A stretch of DNA of 33,463 nucleotides from Variovorax sp. CF313 (lineage in GTDB: Bacteria > Pseudomonadota > Gammaproteobacteria > Burkholderiales > Burkholderiaceae_C): NCBI RefSeq assembly GCF_000282635.1, contig NZ_AKIW01000060.1, forward strand, positions 1-33,463. Reading direction: 5' to 3'. The position numbers and the translations under genes were made by a program. This document shows positions 23,017 through 33,463 of this stretch, piece by piece. Under the pieces are notes generated by a model, which saw nothing but the letters and a program-made list of their open reading frames with translations, made no database searches and had not been told where the DNA came from. How positions within the stretch are numbered: position 1 is the first letter of the stretch; each line of letters opens with the position of its first letter.

Positions 23017-23613
23017 ATGCGGCGCGCCTTTCGCGCCCCCTCTCGCTTGGCCACTGAACAAGAACTCTCCGACTTCCTGAAAAGCGTCGAACGGCGCGCT
23101 TTCAAGCGCTCGGTCTACCACGTGCGGGATGAAGAAGCTGCGCTCGATATCGTGCAGGACAGCATGATGAAGCTGGCGCAGCACTACGGTGACAAGCCCC
23201 CGGCCGAGTTGCCGATGCTGTTCCAGCGCATCCTGTCGAACTGCACGCTCGACTGGTTCCGCCGCCAGAAAACCCGGCGTGCCCTGTTCTCCAACCTCAG
23301 CGATTTCGAATCGATCGACGACGACGGAGATTTCGACCTGCTGGAGAACTTCGTCTCGCCGACCGACTCTAGGGAATCGGAGAGTGCCGAAGACACGACC
23401 CGCCGCGCCCAGGTCTTCCACGAAATCGAGGAACAGATCGCGGCACTGCCGGGTCGTCAACGCGAGGCTTTCCTGATGCGTTACTGGGAGGAAATGGACG
23501 TCGCAGAGACGGCCGCTGCGATGGGCTGCTCCGAGGGCAGCGTCAAAACCCATTGTTCGCGAGCCGTTCACGCTCTGAGCAAGGCGCTCAAGGCCAAGGG
23601 AATATCGCTATGA
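23017..23613 (+). CDS. RNA polymerase sigma factor, sigma-70 family (ECF-like)
   Basis: 198-residue sigma factor with region 2 (about 25-85: AFKRSVYHVRDEEAALDIVQDSMMKLAQ, ending in the DNA-melting WFRRQKTR) and region 4 (about 140-190: LPGRQREAFLMRYWEEMDVAETAAAMGCSEGSVKTHCSRA), joined by an acidic linker. No region 1.1 or 3, so it is ECF-like. No ribosome site precedes the ATG; an in-frame TTG at 23047, giving a start at ATEQELSDF, may be the true start. It overlaps the next gene as ATGA, the usual sign of a paired sigma/anti-sigma or coupled membrane protein. Its promoter targets are unknown. Confidence 0.9.
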   Translation: MRRAFRAPSRLATEQELSDFLKSVERRAFKRSVYHVRDEEAALDIVQDSMMKLAQHYGDKPPAELPMLFQRILSNCTLDWFRRQKTRRALFSNLSDFESIDDDGDFDLLENFVSPTDSRESESAEDTTRRAQVFHEIEEQIAALPGRQREAFLMRYWEEMDVAETAAAMGCSEGSVKTHCSRAVHALSKALKAKGISL

Positions 23614-24035
23614 ACACTAAGGTTCCAACATCAACTTCCAGCACCGCCGAAGACCAGTTCGGTCAGCGCGTGATTGCCCGCCTTTCGGCCGGCAATCGGG
23701 AGTTGCCGCACGACATCGGCGAACGGCTTCGCGTGGCGCGCGCACAGGCCGTGGCCGCGCGCAAGCTGCCTCCGCAGCTGCGAACCGCGACTGTGGCGGT
23801 GCAGTCGGGTCATACGCTCACGATGGGTGGCAGCTGGTGGACCCGCATCGGCTCCGTGGTGCCGCTGATCGCACTCGTGGCCGGCCTGATCGCCATCAGC
23901 GCGATGCAGGAGGACGATCGCGCCAGCGAACTGGCCGAAGTGGATTCCGCGCTGCTGACGGGCGACCTGCCGCCCGCCGCCTACACCGACCCCGGTTTCG
24001 CTCAATTCCTGAAGGCCGACAGCGCCTCCGACTGA
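23610..24035 (+). CDS. DUF3619-family single-pass membrane protein, possible anti-sigma
   Basis: 141-residue protein with a cytoplasmic-type N-terminal helical region (FGQRVIARLSAGNRELPHDIGERLRVARAQAVAARK, about 17-52), one TM segment (about 81-99: GSVVPLIALVAGLIAISAM), and a short acidic C-terminal tail likely in the periplasm. AAGGGA lies eight bases before the ATG, which overlaps the sigma factor stop. The family has no known function to me. Topology, size and coupling are those of anti-sigma factors such as RseA, but the zinc motif of ZAS-type anti-sigmas is absent, so the role is inferred. Confidence 0.8.
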   Translation: MNTKVPTSTSSTAEDQFGQRVIARLSAGNRELPHDIGERLRVARAQAVAARKLPPQLRTATVAVQSGHTLTMGGSWWTRIGSVVPLIALVAGLIAISAMQEDDRASELAEVDSALLTGDLPPAAYTDPGFAQFLKADSASD

Positions 24036-24050
24036 ACCCTCACCAACCGA

Positions 24051-24884
24051 ATGCGACGCCGCTCCATCTCCAGCGCGAACACTACCCATCCGTTGCGCCC
24101 GCTCCAGGCGGGCGTAGTCGTTTGGGCGGGTGCGCTTGCGGTCGCAGCCTTCGGCCTGACGCTCGCCAACGCCCAGCCCCCCACCGAGGCGGCGGTCAAG
24201 GGCTCGACCCCGGCAAGTTCCGCGTCTGCCACCAGCCCGAAGGCCGTCTCGACCACAAGGCCACTCTGGAGTGAACTCACGGCCGAGCAGCAGCAGGCCC
24301 TCAAGCCGCTCAGCGTTCACTGGAACACGCTGAACGTCGGCCAGAAAAGGAAATGGCTGGCGCTGTCTCGCAACTACGCGAGCATGTCGGCCGAAGATCA
24401 ATCCACCCTGCACAGCCGCATGATCGAATGGGCTGCCCTGAGCAACCAGCAACGTGCGCAGGCTCGCCTGAACTTCGCCGAGGTCAAGCGCATTTCACCC
24501 GACGAGCGCAAAGTCAAATGGGAGCAGTACCAAGCCTTGAGCGAGGAAGAAAAGCGCAAGCTTGCGGAACGCGCCCCACCCAAGCCACGCGGGGCAGCCG
24601 TTCCCGTTCGGCCGGTTTCGTCCCAGAAGCTCGTGCCGGTGCCGGCCGTCACGCCTGCAGGGCAGCACACGCCCAGAATCCTGCTGGCACCGCCGCCCCC
24701 GGCCGTGCCCGCAACGATCCTGGTGGCCTCGCCGCCGGAGCGAGCCCCCGCGGTCACGACGCCGGCGGTTTCCGTCACGCCTGCGCCCCCGGCGCCAGCC
24801 AGCGCCACGTCCGCGCCGGTTCCGGCGGAAGCCCAGGTACCAGCGCCGTCTTCTGGGGCCGAGGCACCTCCCTCTGCCCCCTGA
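24051..24884 (+). CDS. DUF3106 exported protein
   Basis: 277-residue protein with a hydrophobic signal or anchor at about 20-42 (ending LTLANA), then a helical DUF3106 domain (about 70-175) containing three similar helix repeats with LxxxQQQALKPL, SxEDQSTLHSRMIEW and LSxxQRAQARLNF spacing, and a long Pro/Ala/Val-rich tail (175-277) probably disordered. Likely periplasmic or membrane-tethered. It follows the DUF3619 gene by 15 bases and is probably co-transcribed. No function is known; the helical repeats suggest protein binding, as in Spy/ZraP-like envelope proteins, but this is a loose analogy. Confidence 0.8.
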   Translation: MRRRSISSANTTHPLRPLQAGVVVWAGALAVAAFGLTLANAQPPTEAAVKGSTPASSASATSPKAVSTTRPLWSELTAEQQQALKPLSVHWNTLNVGQKRKWLALSRNYASMSAEDQSTLHSRMIEWAALSNQQRAQARLNFAEVKRISPDERKVKWEQYQALSEEEKRKLAERAPPKPRGAAVPVRPVSSQKLVPVPAVTPAGQHTPRILLAPPPPAVPATILVASPPERAPAVTTPAVSVTPAPPAPASATSAPVPAEAQVPAPSSGAEAPPSAP

Positions 24885-24897
24885 TCCCAAGGCTCCG

Positions 24898-25464
24898 ATG
24901 GTTTCCAGCTCCCCCGAGGCGTCGGGCTCCGATCAGGCCGCCTCGCAGATTCCTCCAGCAACCCACGCTCCTGTTTCGATAGTGCCGGGCCTCTGGCGCC
25001 GCATGGCCTGCTGGCTCTATGAGGGCATGCTGCTGTTCGCCGTGGTGTTCGTTTCAGGCTGGCTCTTCAGCACGCTGGGCCAGATGCGCGACGCCATGGA
25101 TTCACGGCGCCATCTTTTTCAGGCTTTTCTTTTCGTGGTGTTCGGCGTGTACTTCGTCTGGTTCTGGACCAAGGGTCAGACCCTCGCCATGAAGACCTGG
25201 AACATCCGCATCGTCGATGCAAACGGACGGCCTGTCAGCCAGCGCCGGGCGTTGGCGCGCTACCTGCTGAGCTGGGTCTGGTTTCTGCCGCCGCTGGCCG
25301 CCATTGCGCCGTTCAAGCTGTCGGGCGGCGAATCGACCGTCCTGATTTTCGGCTGGGTCGCCGTCTGGGCGCTGCTGGCGCGTTTTCACCCCGAGCGCCA
25401 GTTCTGGCACGACGCCTGGGCCGGTACACGGCTCATCACCTCCAAACCGATGAGTCGCCGATGA
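24898..25464 (+). CDS. RDD-family membrane protein
   Basis: 188-residue integral membrane protein with a polar N-terminus and an RDD domain from about residue 32: PGLWRRMACWLYEGMLLFAVVF, then FVVFGVYFVWFWTKGQTLAMKTWNIRIVDANG, and two further hydrophobic segments. It begins 13 bases after the DUF3106 gene and overlaps dgkA as ATGA. RDD proteins have been linked to transport in some bacteria; nothing here fixes the substrate. Confidence 0.88.
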   Translation: MVSSSPEASGSDQAASQIPPATHAPVSIVPGLWRRMACWLYEGMLLFAVVFVSGWLFSTLGQMRDAMDSRRHLFQAFLFVVFGVYFVWFWTKGQTLAMKTWNIRIVDANGRPVSQRRALARYLLSWVWFLPPLAAIAPFKLSGGESTVLIFGWVAVWALLARFHPERQFWHDAWAGTRLITSKPMSRR

Positions 25465-25868
25465 GTGCCCTGCCCAAGCTCCCCGATCCCGCCGTCAATC
25501 CGCAGAAAGCCCGCAAGGGCCTCGAACGGGTCTGGCATGCCGCGCTGATTTCTCTGCACGGCCTGCGCGCCGGCTGGAGCGAGCCCGCTTTCCGCCAGGA
25601 AGCCATCATGTCGATCGTGATGATCCCGGCCGCCTTCTGGCTCGGACACGGCTGGACCGAGGTGGCGCTGCTCGCGGGCAGCGCGATCCTGGTGATGATC
25701 GTCGAGCTGCTCAACACCGCCGTCGAAGCAGCCATCGACCGCATCGGGCCCGAGTGGCACGACCTCTCCAAGCGCGCCAAGGACATGGGCAGCGCCGCGG
25801 TGCTGCTTTCGCTCACGCTTTGCGGGGGCATCTGGGCGGCGGCGTTGTGGCAACGATTCGTGTCATGA
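25461..25868 (+). CDS. dgkA: Diacylglycerol kinase (DgkA)
   Basis: 135-residue inner-membrane kinase that phosphorylates diacylglycerol for phospholipid recycling. The family motif ELLNTAVEAAIDR, with catalytic Glu, is followed by the WHDLSKRAKDMGSAAVLLSL helix; three TM segments lie at about 48-65, 68-86 and 111-131. The N-terminus is about 15 residues longer than in E. coli. It overlaps the RDD gene by four bases. Confidence 0.95.
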   Translation: MSALPKLPDPAVNPQKARKGLERVWHAALISLHGLRAGWSEPAFRQEAIMSIVMIPAAFWLGHGWTEVALLAGSAILVMIVELLNTAVEAAIDRIGPEWHDLSKRAKDMGSAAVLLSLTLCGGIWAAALWQRFVS

Positions 25869-25899
25869 GCAGGCCTGCGGGCTGCGGCATGATGGCAGG

Positions 25900-26490
25900 A
25901 TGAATCCTGAATTTTCGATTTGCGTGTATTGCGGCTCGCGCCCCGGCGAGCGCCCCGAGTTTTCCCAGGCCGCACAAGCGGTCGGCCAATGGATCGGCCG
26001 GCATGGCGGCCAACTGGTCTATGGCGGCGGCCGCACCGGCCTGATGGGCACGGTGGCCGAGGCCACCCGCCTCGCCGGCGGCCGCGTGGTCGGCATTATC
26101 CCCAAGGCACTGGTCGACAAAGAACTGGCCAACCCGCTGTGCGATGAACTGCATGTGGTCGACACCATGCACGAGCGCAAGGCCATGATGGGCGAGCGCG
26201 CCGACGCCTTTGTCGCCCTGCCGGGCGGCATCGGCACCTTCGAGGAACTGTTCGAGATCTGGACCTGGCGCCAGCTCGGCTATCACGACAAGCCGACCGG
26301 CATCCTCAACACCGCCGGCTATTACGACGGCCTGCTGGGCTTCCTGGCGCACAGCGTGCGCGAAGGCTTCATGGGCGAATGGCAGATGGAACTGATCCGC
26401 ACCGGTACCGACGTGCCCGAACTGCTCACGGCGCTGCGCGCCGAAGTGCCGCTCCACCCGCGCGAAGACAGGCTGTCGGAAAACCTCTAA
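25900..26490 (+). CDS. LOG-family protein (TIGR00730 type)
   Basis: 196-residue cytoplasmic Rossmann-fold protein of the 'lonely guy' family, several members of which are phosphoribohydrolases releasing cytokinin-type bases from nucleoside monophosphates. GGGRTGLMG (about 41-49) and the PGGIGTFEE active-site motif (about 107-115, with catalytic Glu) are intact, as is MHERKAMM. The start has only weak GCAGG spacing. It lies 31 bases after dgkA, probably in the same transcript, and is followed by a terminator. Confidence 0.92.
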   Translation: MNPEFSICVYCGSRPGERPEFSQAAQAVGQWIGRHGGQLVYGGGRTGLMGTVAEATRLAGGRVVGIIPKALVDKELANPLCDELHVVDTMHERKAMMGERADAFVALPGGIGTFEELFEIWTWRQLGYHDKPTGILNTAGYYDGLLGFLAHSVREGFMGEWQMELIRTGTDVPELLTALRAEVPLHPREDRLSENL

Positions 26491-26510
26491 GGCGCGCGGT
26501 TCGAAAAAAG

Positions 26511-26534
26511 GCCCCCGTTGCCGGAGGCTTTTGC
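26511..26534. terminator. Bidirectional terminator between LOG gene and glnK
   Basis: The stem GCCCCCG-TTGC-CGGAGGC (one G-T pair) is followed by TTTTGCTT on the plus strand and by CTTTTTTCG on the minus strand. It can end both convergent units. Confidence 0.85.
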
Positions 26535-26535
26535 T

Positions 26536-28568
<2,033 letters not shown>

Positions 28569-28587
28569 ACAGAAGGAAGAAAAAGGC

Positions 28588-29760
28588 TTGAACGATTATG
28601 TCATTCGGGTTCTGTCGTCGCCGTCGGACCTGAGCCCGGAAGCATGGAACGCGCTGCTGGCCGCCGAGGCCGAGCCCTCGCCTTTCATGCGCCACGAATA
28701 CCTTGCGGCGCTGAATGACAGCCGCAGCGCCTCGCCGGACAGCGGATGGGTGCCGCAGTTCGTCACGCTGTGGCAAGGTGAGCAGTTGCAGGCGGCGTGC
28801 CCGTTCTACATCAAGGACCATTCGTACGGCGAGTACGTGTTCGACTGGGCCTGGGCCAACGCCTACGAGCAGCACGGGCTGGCCTACTACCCGAAGGCCG
28901 TGGTTGCAGTGCCTTTCACGCCCGTGCCCGGCGCGCGGCTGCTGGCACGCGATGCGCAGAGCCGCACATTGCTGGTGCAAGGGCTCGTCGCGCTGTGCAA
29001 ACAGGAGGAACTGTCGTCGCTGCACCTGCTGTTCGGCGCCGAGGCGGACATCGCCGCCTGCGTCGAAGCCGGCCTGATGCTGCGCAACACCGTGCAATTC
29101 CACTGGACGAACACGGCACCCTCGGCCGGCACCGGCTACGCGGACTTCGACGCCTTCCTCGCCAGCCTCTCCCACGACAAGCGCAAGAAGATCCGCCAGG
29201 AGCGCCGCAAGGTGGCCGACGCGGGCGTGAGCTTCCGCTGGTCGCGCGGCGCCGACATCTCGAAGGCCGATTGGGACTTTTTCTACCGCTGCTACGAACG
29301 CACCTACCGCGAGCATGGCAACCCGCCCTACCTCACGCGCGACTTCTTCCGGCGCATGGCCGACACCATGCCCGAAGCCTGGCTGCTGTTCATCGCCGAG
29401 CGCAACGGCAAGCCGATGGCCGCCAGCCTGATCGCCCTCTCGACGCAGTCCGACAGGCCGTTGGTCGCCTATGGCCGCTACTGGGGTGCGCTGGAGCGCG
29501 TCGACTGCCTGCATTTCGAGGCCTGCTACTACCAGCCGCTGGCCTGGTGCATCGAACATGGCGCCCAGCGCTTCGAGGGCGGCGCCCAGGGCGAGCACAA
29601 GATGGCGCGCGCGCTGATGCCGGTGAAGACCACCAGTGCCCACTGGCTGGCGCATCCCTCGTTCGCCGATGCAGTCGAGCGCTTCCTGGAGCGCGAGGGT
29701 GCGGGCATCGAGAACTACATGGACCACCTGGGCGAGCGCAGCCCCTTCAGGTCCGCCTGA
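28588..29760 (+). CDS. FemAB/GNAT-like acyltransferase (PF04339 type)
   Basis: 390-residue protein of the 'peptidogalycan biosynthesis' GNAT-fold family: PSPFMRHEYLAALNDS near the N-terminus, FDAFLASLSHDKRKKIRQERRK in the centre, and GRYWGALERVDCLHFEACYYQ and FEGGAQGEHKMARALMP near the C-terminus. The family is common in proteobacteria but its substrate is unknown. The start is set at TTG (giving NDYVIRVLSS), with GGAAGA upstream; the only in-frame ATGs lie upstream within nadE on the other strand. That start is uncertain. It is divergent from nadE with about 19 bases between starts. Confidence 0.85.
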   Translation: MNDYVIRVLSSPSDLSPEAWNALLAAEAEPSPFMRHEYLAALNDSRSASPDSGWVPQFVTLWQGEQLQAACPFYIKDHSYGEYVFDWAWANAYEQHGLAYYPKAVVAVPFTPVPGARLLARDAQSRTLLVQGLVALCKQEELSSLHLLFGAEADIAACVEAGLMLRNTVQFHWTNTAPSAGTGYADFDAFLASLSHDKRKKIRQERRKVADAGVSFRWSRGADISKADWDFFYRCYERTYREHGNPPYLTRDFFRRMADTMPEAWLLFIAERNGKPMAASLIALSTQSDRPLVAYGRYWGALERVDCLHFEACYYQPLAWCIEHGAQRFEGGAQGEHKMARALMPVKTTSAHWLAHPSFADAVERFLEREGAGIENYMDHLGERSPFRSA

Positions 29761-29777
29761 GTTGTGCCATTCGGGGC

Positions 29778-29786
29778 TGCTATAAA
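29778..29786 (+). promoter_or_regulatory. Extended -10 element for the TPR gene
   Basis: TGCTATAAA matches the extended -10 form TGnTATAAT at eight of nine positions and lies about 34 bases before the ATG at 29820. No clear -35 is seen. Confidence 0.4.
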
Positions 29787-29819
29787 GGCGCCCGATTCGA
29801 CAACAACACAAAGAAACCA

Positions 29820-30572
29820 ATGCCACTCTTCGGACTGGGGCTGCACGTCCTCATTGCGCTGTTCTTTGCCGTGCATGCGATGCGCCACGGCAAGCAGATG
29901 TACTGGCTCATCATCCTTTTCAGCTTCCCGCTGCTGGGCAGCATCGTGTACTTCATGGTCGAGTACCTGCCCGCCTCGCGCATGCAGCGCACCGCGGGGA
30001 AGGTGGCGAACGCGGCCATCGGCTTCATCGATCCCGAGCGCGAATACCGCGCGGCCACCGAGGCCTACGACCTCGCGCCCACGGCGCAGAACAAGCTGCG
30101 CCTTGCCAAGGCCGCACTCGACAAGGGCCAGGCCGCCGATGCCGTCGGCCACTACCGCGACGCGCTGAAGGGTCCGCTCGCCTCCGATCCCGAATTGCAA
30201 TTCGGCCTCGCCAGCGCGCTGATGGCCGCAGGCGGCCCTTCGGCGGGTCGTGACGCACTGCAGGCCTTGCAGACCCTGCGCAGCACGCGCGACGATTACC
30301 GCAACGACGAAGTCGCCGTGCTGACGGCCCGCGCACTGGCGGCCGACGGGCGCAACACGGAAGCGCGCGAAGCCTTCGAAGCCGCATTGAGCAAATACAA
30401 CACGGTCGAGGCGCGCGCAAGCTATGTGGTCTGGCTGGCGCAGCAAGGCGACGCCGCTGCGGCGCAGCGCCAATGGGACGAACTCCAGCAGGCCGCCCGC
30501 CACTGGAACTCGCACGCCAGGTCGGTCAACCGCGAGTGGATGCGGCAGGCTGGCGATGCGGTCCGGGGCTGA
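29820..30572 (+). CDS. Membrane-anchored tetratricopeptide repeat protein
   Basis: 250-residue protein. Two hydrophobic segments at the N-terminus (about 4-20 and 28-47: YWLIILFSFPLLGSIVYFMV) resemble the PLD-N-terminal-type membrane anchor, and the rest is built of TPR-like helix pairs (for example AQNKLRLAKAALDKGQAADAVGHYRDAL and AVLTARALAADGRNTEAREAFEAAL). It probably tethers a protein-binding scaffold to the inner membrane. The partner is unknown. Its TGA stop directly abuts the stop of the convergent ppa gene with no gap. Confidence 0.82.
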   Translation: MPLFGLGLHVLIALFFAVHAMRHGKQMYWLIILFSFPLLGSIVYFMVEYLPASRMQRTAGKVANAAIGFIDPEREYRAATEAYDLAPTAQNKLRLAKAALDKGQAADAVGHYRDALKGPLASDPELQFGLASALMAAGGPSAGRDALQALQTLRSTRDDYRNDEVAVLTARALAADGRNTEAREAFEAALSKYNTVEARASYVVWLAQQGDAAAAQRQWDELQQAARHWNSHARSVNREWMRQAGDAVRG

Positions 30573-31100
30573 TTACTTCTTGTAGGCGGCGATGCCGTCC
30601 AGGACTTCCTTCTTGGCGGCGTCGATGCCTTCCCAGCCCAGCACCTTGACCCACTTGCCGGCTTCCAGGTCCTTGTAGTGCTCGAAGAAGTGGCTGATGG
30701 CCTTCAGGCGCATCGGGTTCACGTCGTCGACTGACTTCCAGTGGCTGTAGATCGGCAGCACCTTGTCGGTGGGCACGGCCAGCACCTTGCCGTCGACGCC
30801 GGCCTCGTCTTCCATCATCAGGATGCCCAAGGGGCGGCACGGCACCACCACGCCCGGCAGCAGTGGGTATGGGGCAATCACCAGCACGTCCACCGGGTCG
30901 CCATCGCCCGACAGGGTCTGCGGCACGTAGCCGTAGTTGGCCGGGTAGTACATGGCCGTCGTCATGAAGCGGTCGACGAAGATCGCGCCGGATTCCTTGT
31001 CGACTTCGTACTTGATCGGATCGGCGTTCATCGGGATTTCGATCACGACGTTGAAGGCATCGGGGACGTTCTTGCCGGGGGAAACTTTGTCGAAGGACAT
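30573..31100 (-). CDS. ppa: Inorganic pyrophosphatase, soluble family I
   Basis: 175-residue cytoplasmic enzyme hydrolysing pyrophosphate to drive biosynthetic reactions. The signature DGDPVDVLV with its Asp cluster is intact, along with [18 protein letters not shown] and [13 protein letters not shown]. The start at MSFDKVSPG matches family length; the frame is open further upstream without similarity. It is divergent from the membrane pyrophosphatase gene, with 254 bases between starts that show no clear promoter or other feature. Confidence 0.96.
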   Translation of the reverse strand: MSFDKVSPGKNVPDAFNVVIEIPMNADPIKYEVDKESGAIFVDRFMTTAMYYPANYGYVPQTLSGDGDPVDVLVIAPYPLLPGVVVPCRPLGILMMEDEAGVDGKVLAVPTDKVLPIYSHWKSVDDVNPMRLKAISHFFEHYKDLEAGKWVKVLGWEGIDAAKKEVLDGIAAYKK

Positions 31101-31354
31101 GACGTTTTTCGAGTAGTTGAAAAGTATGAGAGGGATGGGGACAAACCCGGAGTTTACTTTCCGCGTCACCGACCCGTCGCACGCACGCTCGTTTTTGCCT
31201 GTAAATTGCAACCGTTGGCCAATCGGCTCCGCACCCCAGGTGCTGCGAGCTTCGAGGAAGCAACGCGGCGGAAAACATGGTCCCGTACGCGTTGCACGCA
31301 GGGCCCATGCTGTCCGTCTCCACAAGTCACAACGAACGAATGGAGAAGCAAAGC

Positions 31355-33463
<2,109 letters not shown>

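Noticed and set aside
31101..31354. Riboswitch or small RNA in the ppa-hppA gap
   Set aside because: No conserved aptamer pattern or terminator-like hairpin could be recognised by eye.

Overview
The window is high-GC, densely coding DNA from a betaproteobacterium, most likely a Variovorax-like member of the Comamonadaceae. This is inferred from the gene order ilvB-ilvN-ilvC-pssA-leuA, the adjacent aat/bpt pair, the DUF3619-DUF3106-RDD cluster behind a sigma factor, and short GC-rich dispersed repeats that I recall as common in this family. No rRNA, tRNA, CRISPR array, insertion sequence or prophage was seen. It looks like a core chromosomal segment, not an island.

Layout. 1-4.7 kb: the 3' end of a CsgG/HfaB-like gene, then (minus strand) an OmpR-type response regulator, a histidine kinase and a DegQ/HtrA periplasmic protease. 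A PmrA-type box lies between kinase and protease, suggesting an envelope-stress unit. 4.7-10.5 kb: an IclR regulator divergent from pobA (4-hydroxybenzoate hydroxylase) with palindromic operator candidates between them, then an AraC regulator with a small SRPBCC protein, and a lone molybdenum hydroxylase large subunit. 10.6-13.1 kb: aat and bpt, the two leucyl-transferases of the bacterial N-degron pathway, overlapping by four bases; bpt carries an in-frame dispersed repeat. An IclR-type regulator follows. 13.2-14.4 kb: pbpG-type D-Ala-D-Ala endopeptidase.

14.5-22.8 kb (all minus strand): branched-chain amino acid synthesis. Order of transcription is ilvB, ilvN, a DUF4282-like small membrane protein, ilvC, terminator, pssA, then a leucine-rich leader peptide with an attenuator hairpin, a long-form leuA and a second, short-form leuA. 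IlvB/IlvN and IlvC feed 2-ketoisovalerate to the two isopropylmalate synthases.

23.0-26.5 kb (plus strand): sigma-70-family factor, an overlapping single-pass membrane protein (DUF3619), an exported DUF3106 protein, an RDD membrane protein, diacylglycerol kinase and a LOG-family protein. The first four have the layout of a sigma/anti-sigma envelope-response module and are the best candidate here for an undescribed system. 26.5-28.6 kb (minus): glutamine-dependent NAD synthetase overlapping a PII protein gene. 28.6-30.6 kb (plus): a FemAB/GNAT-like acyltransferase and a membrane-anchored TPR protein. 30.6 kb to the end: soluble inorganic pyrophosphatase (minus) divergent from a membrane proton-pumping pyrophosphatase (plus) that runs off the window.
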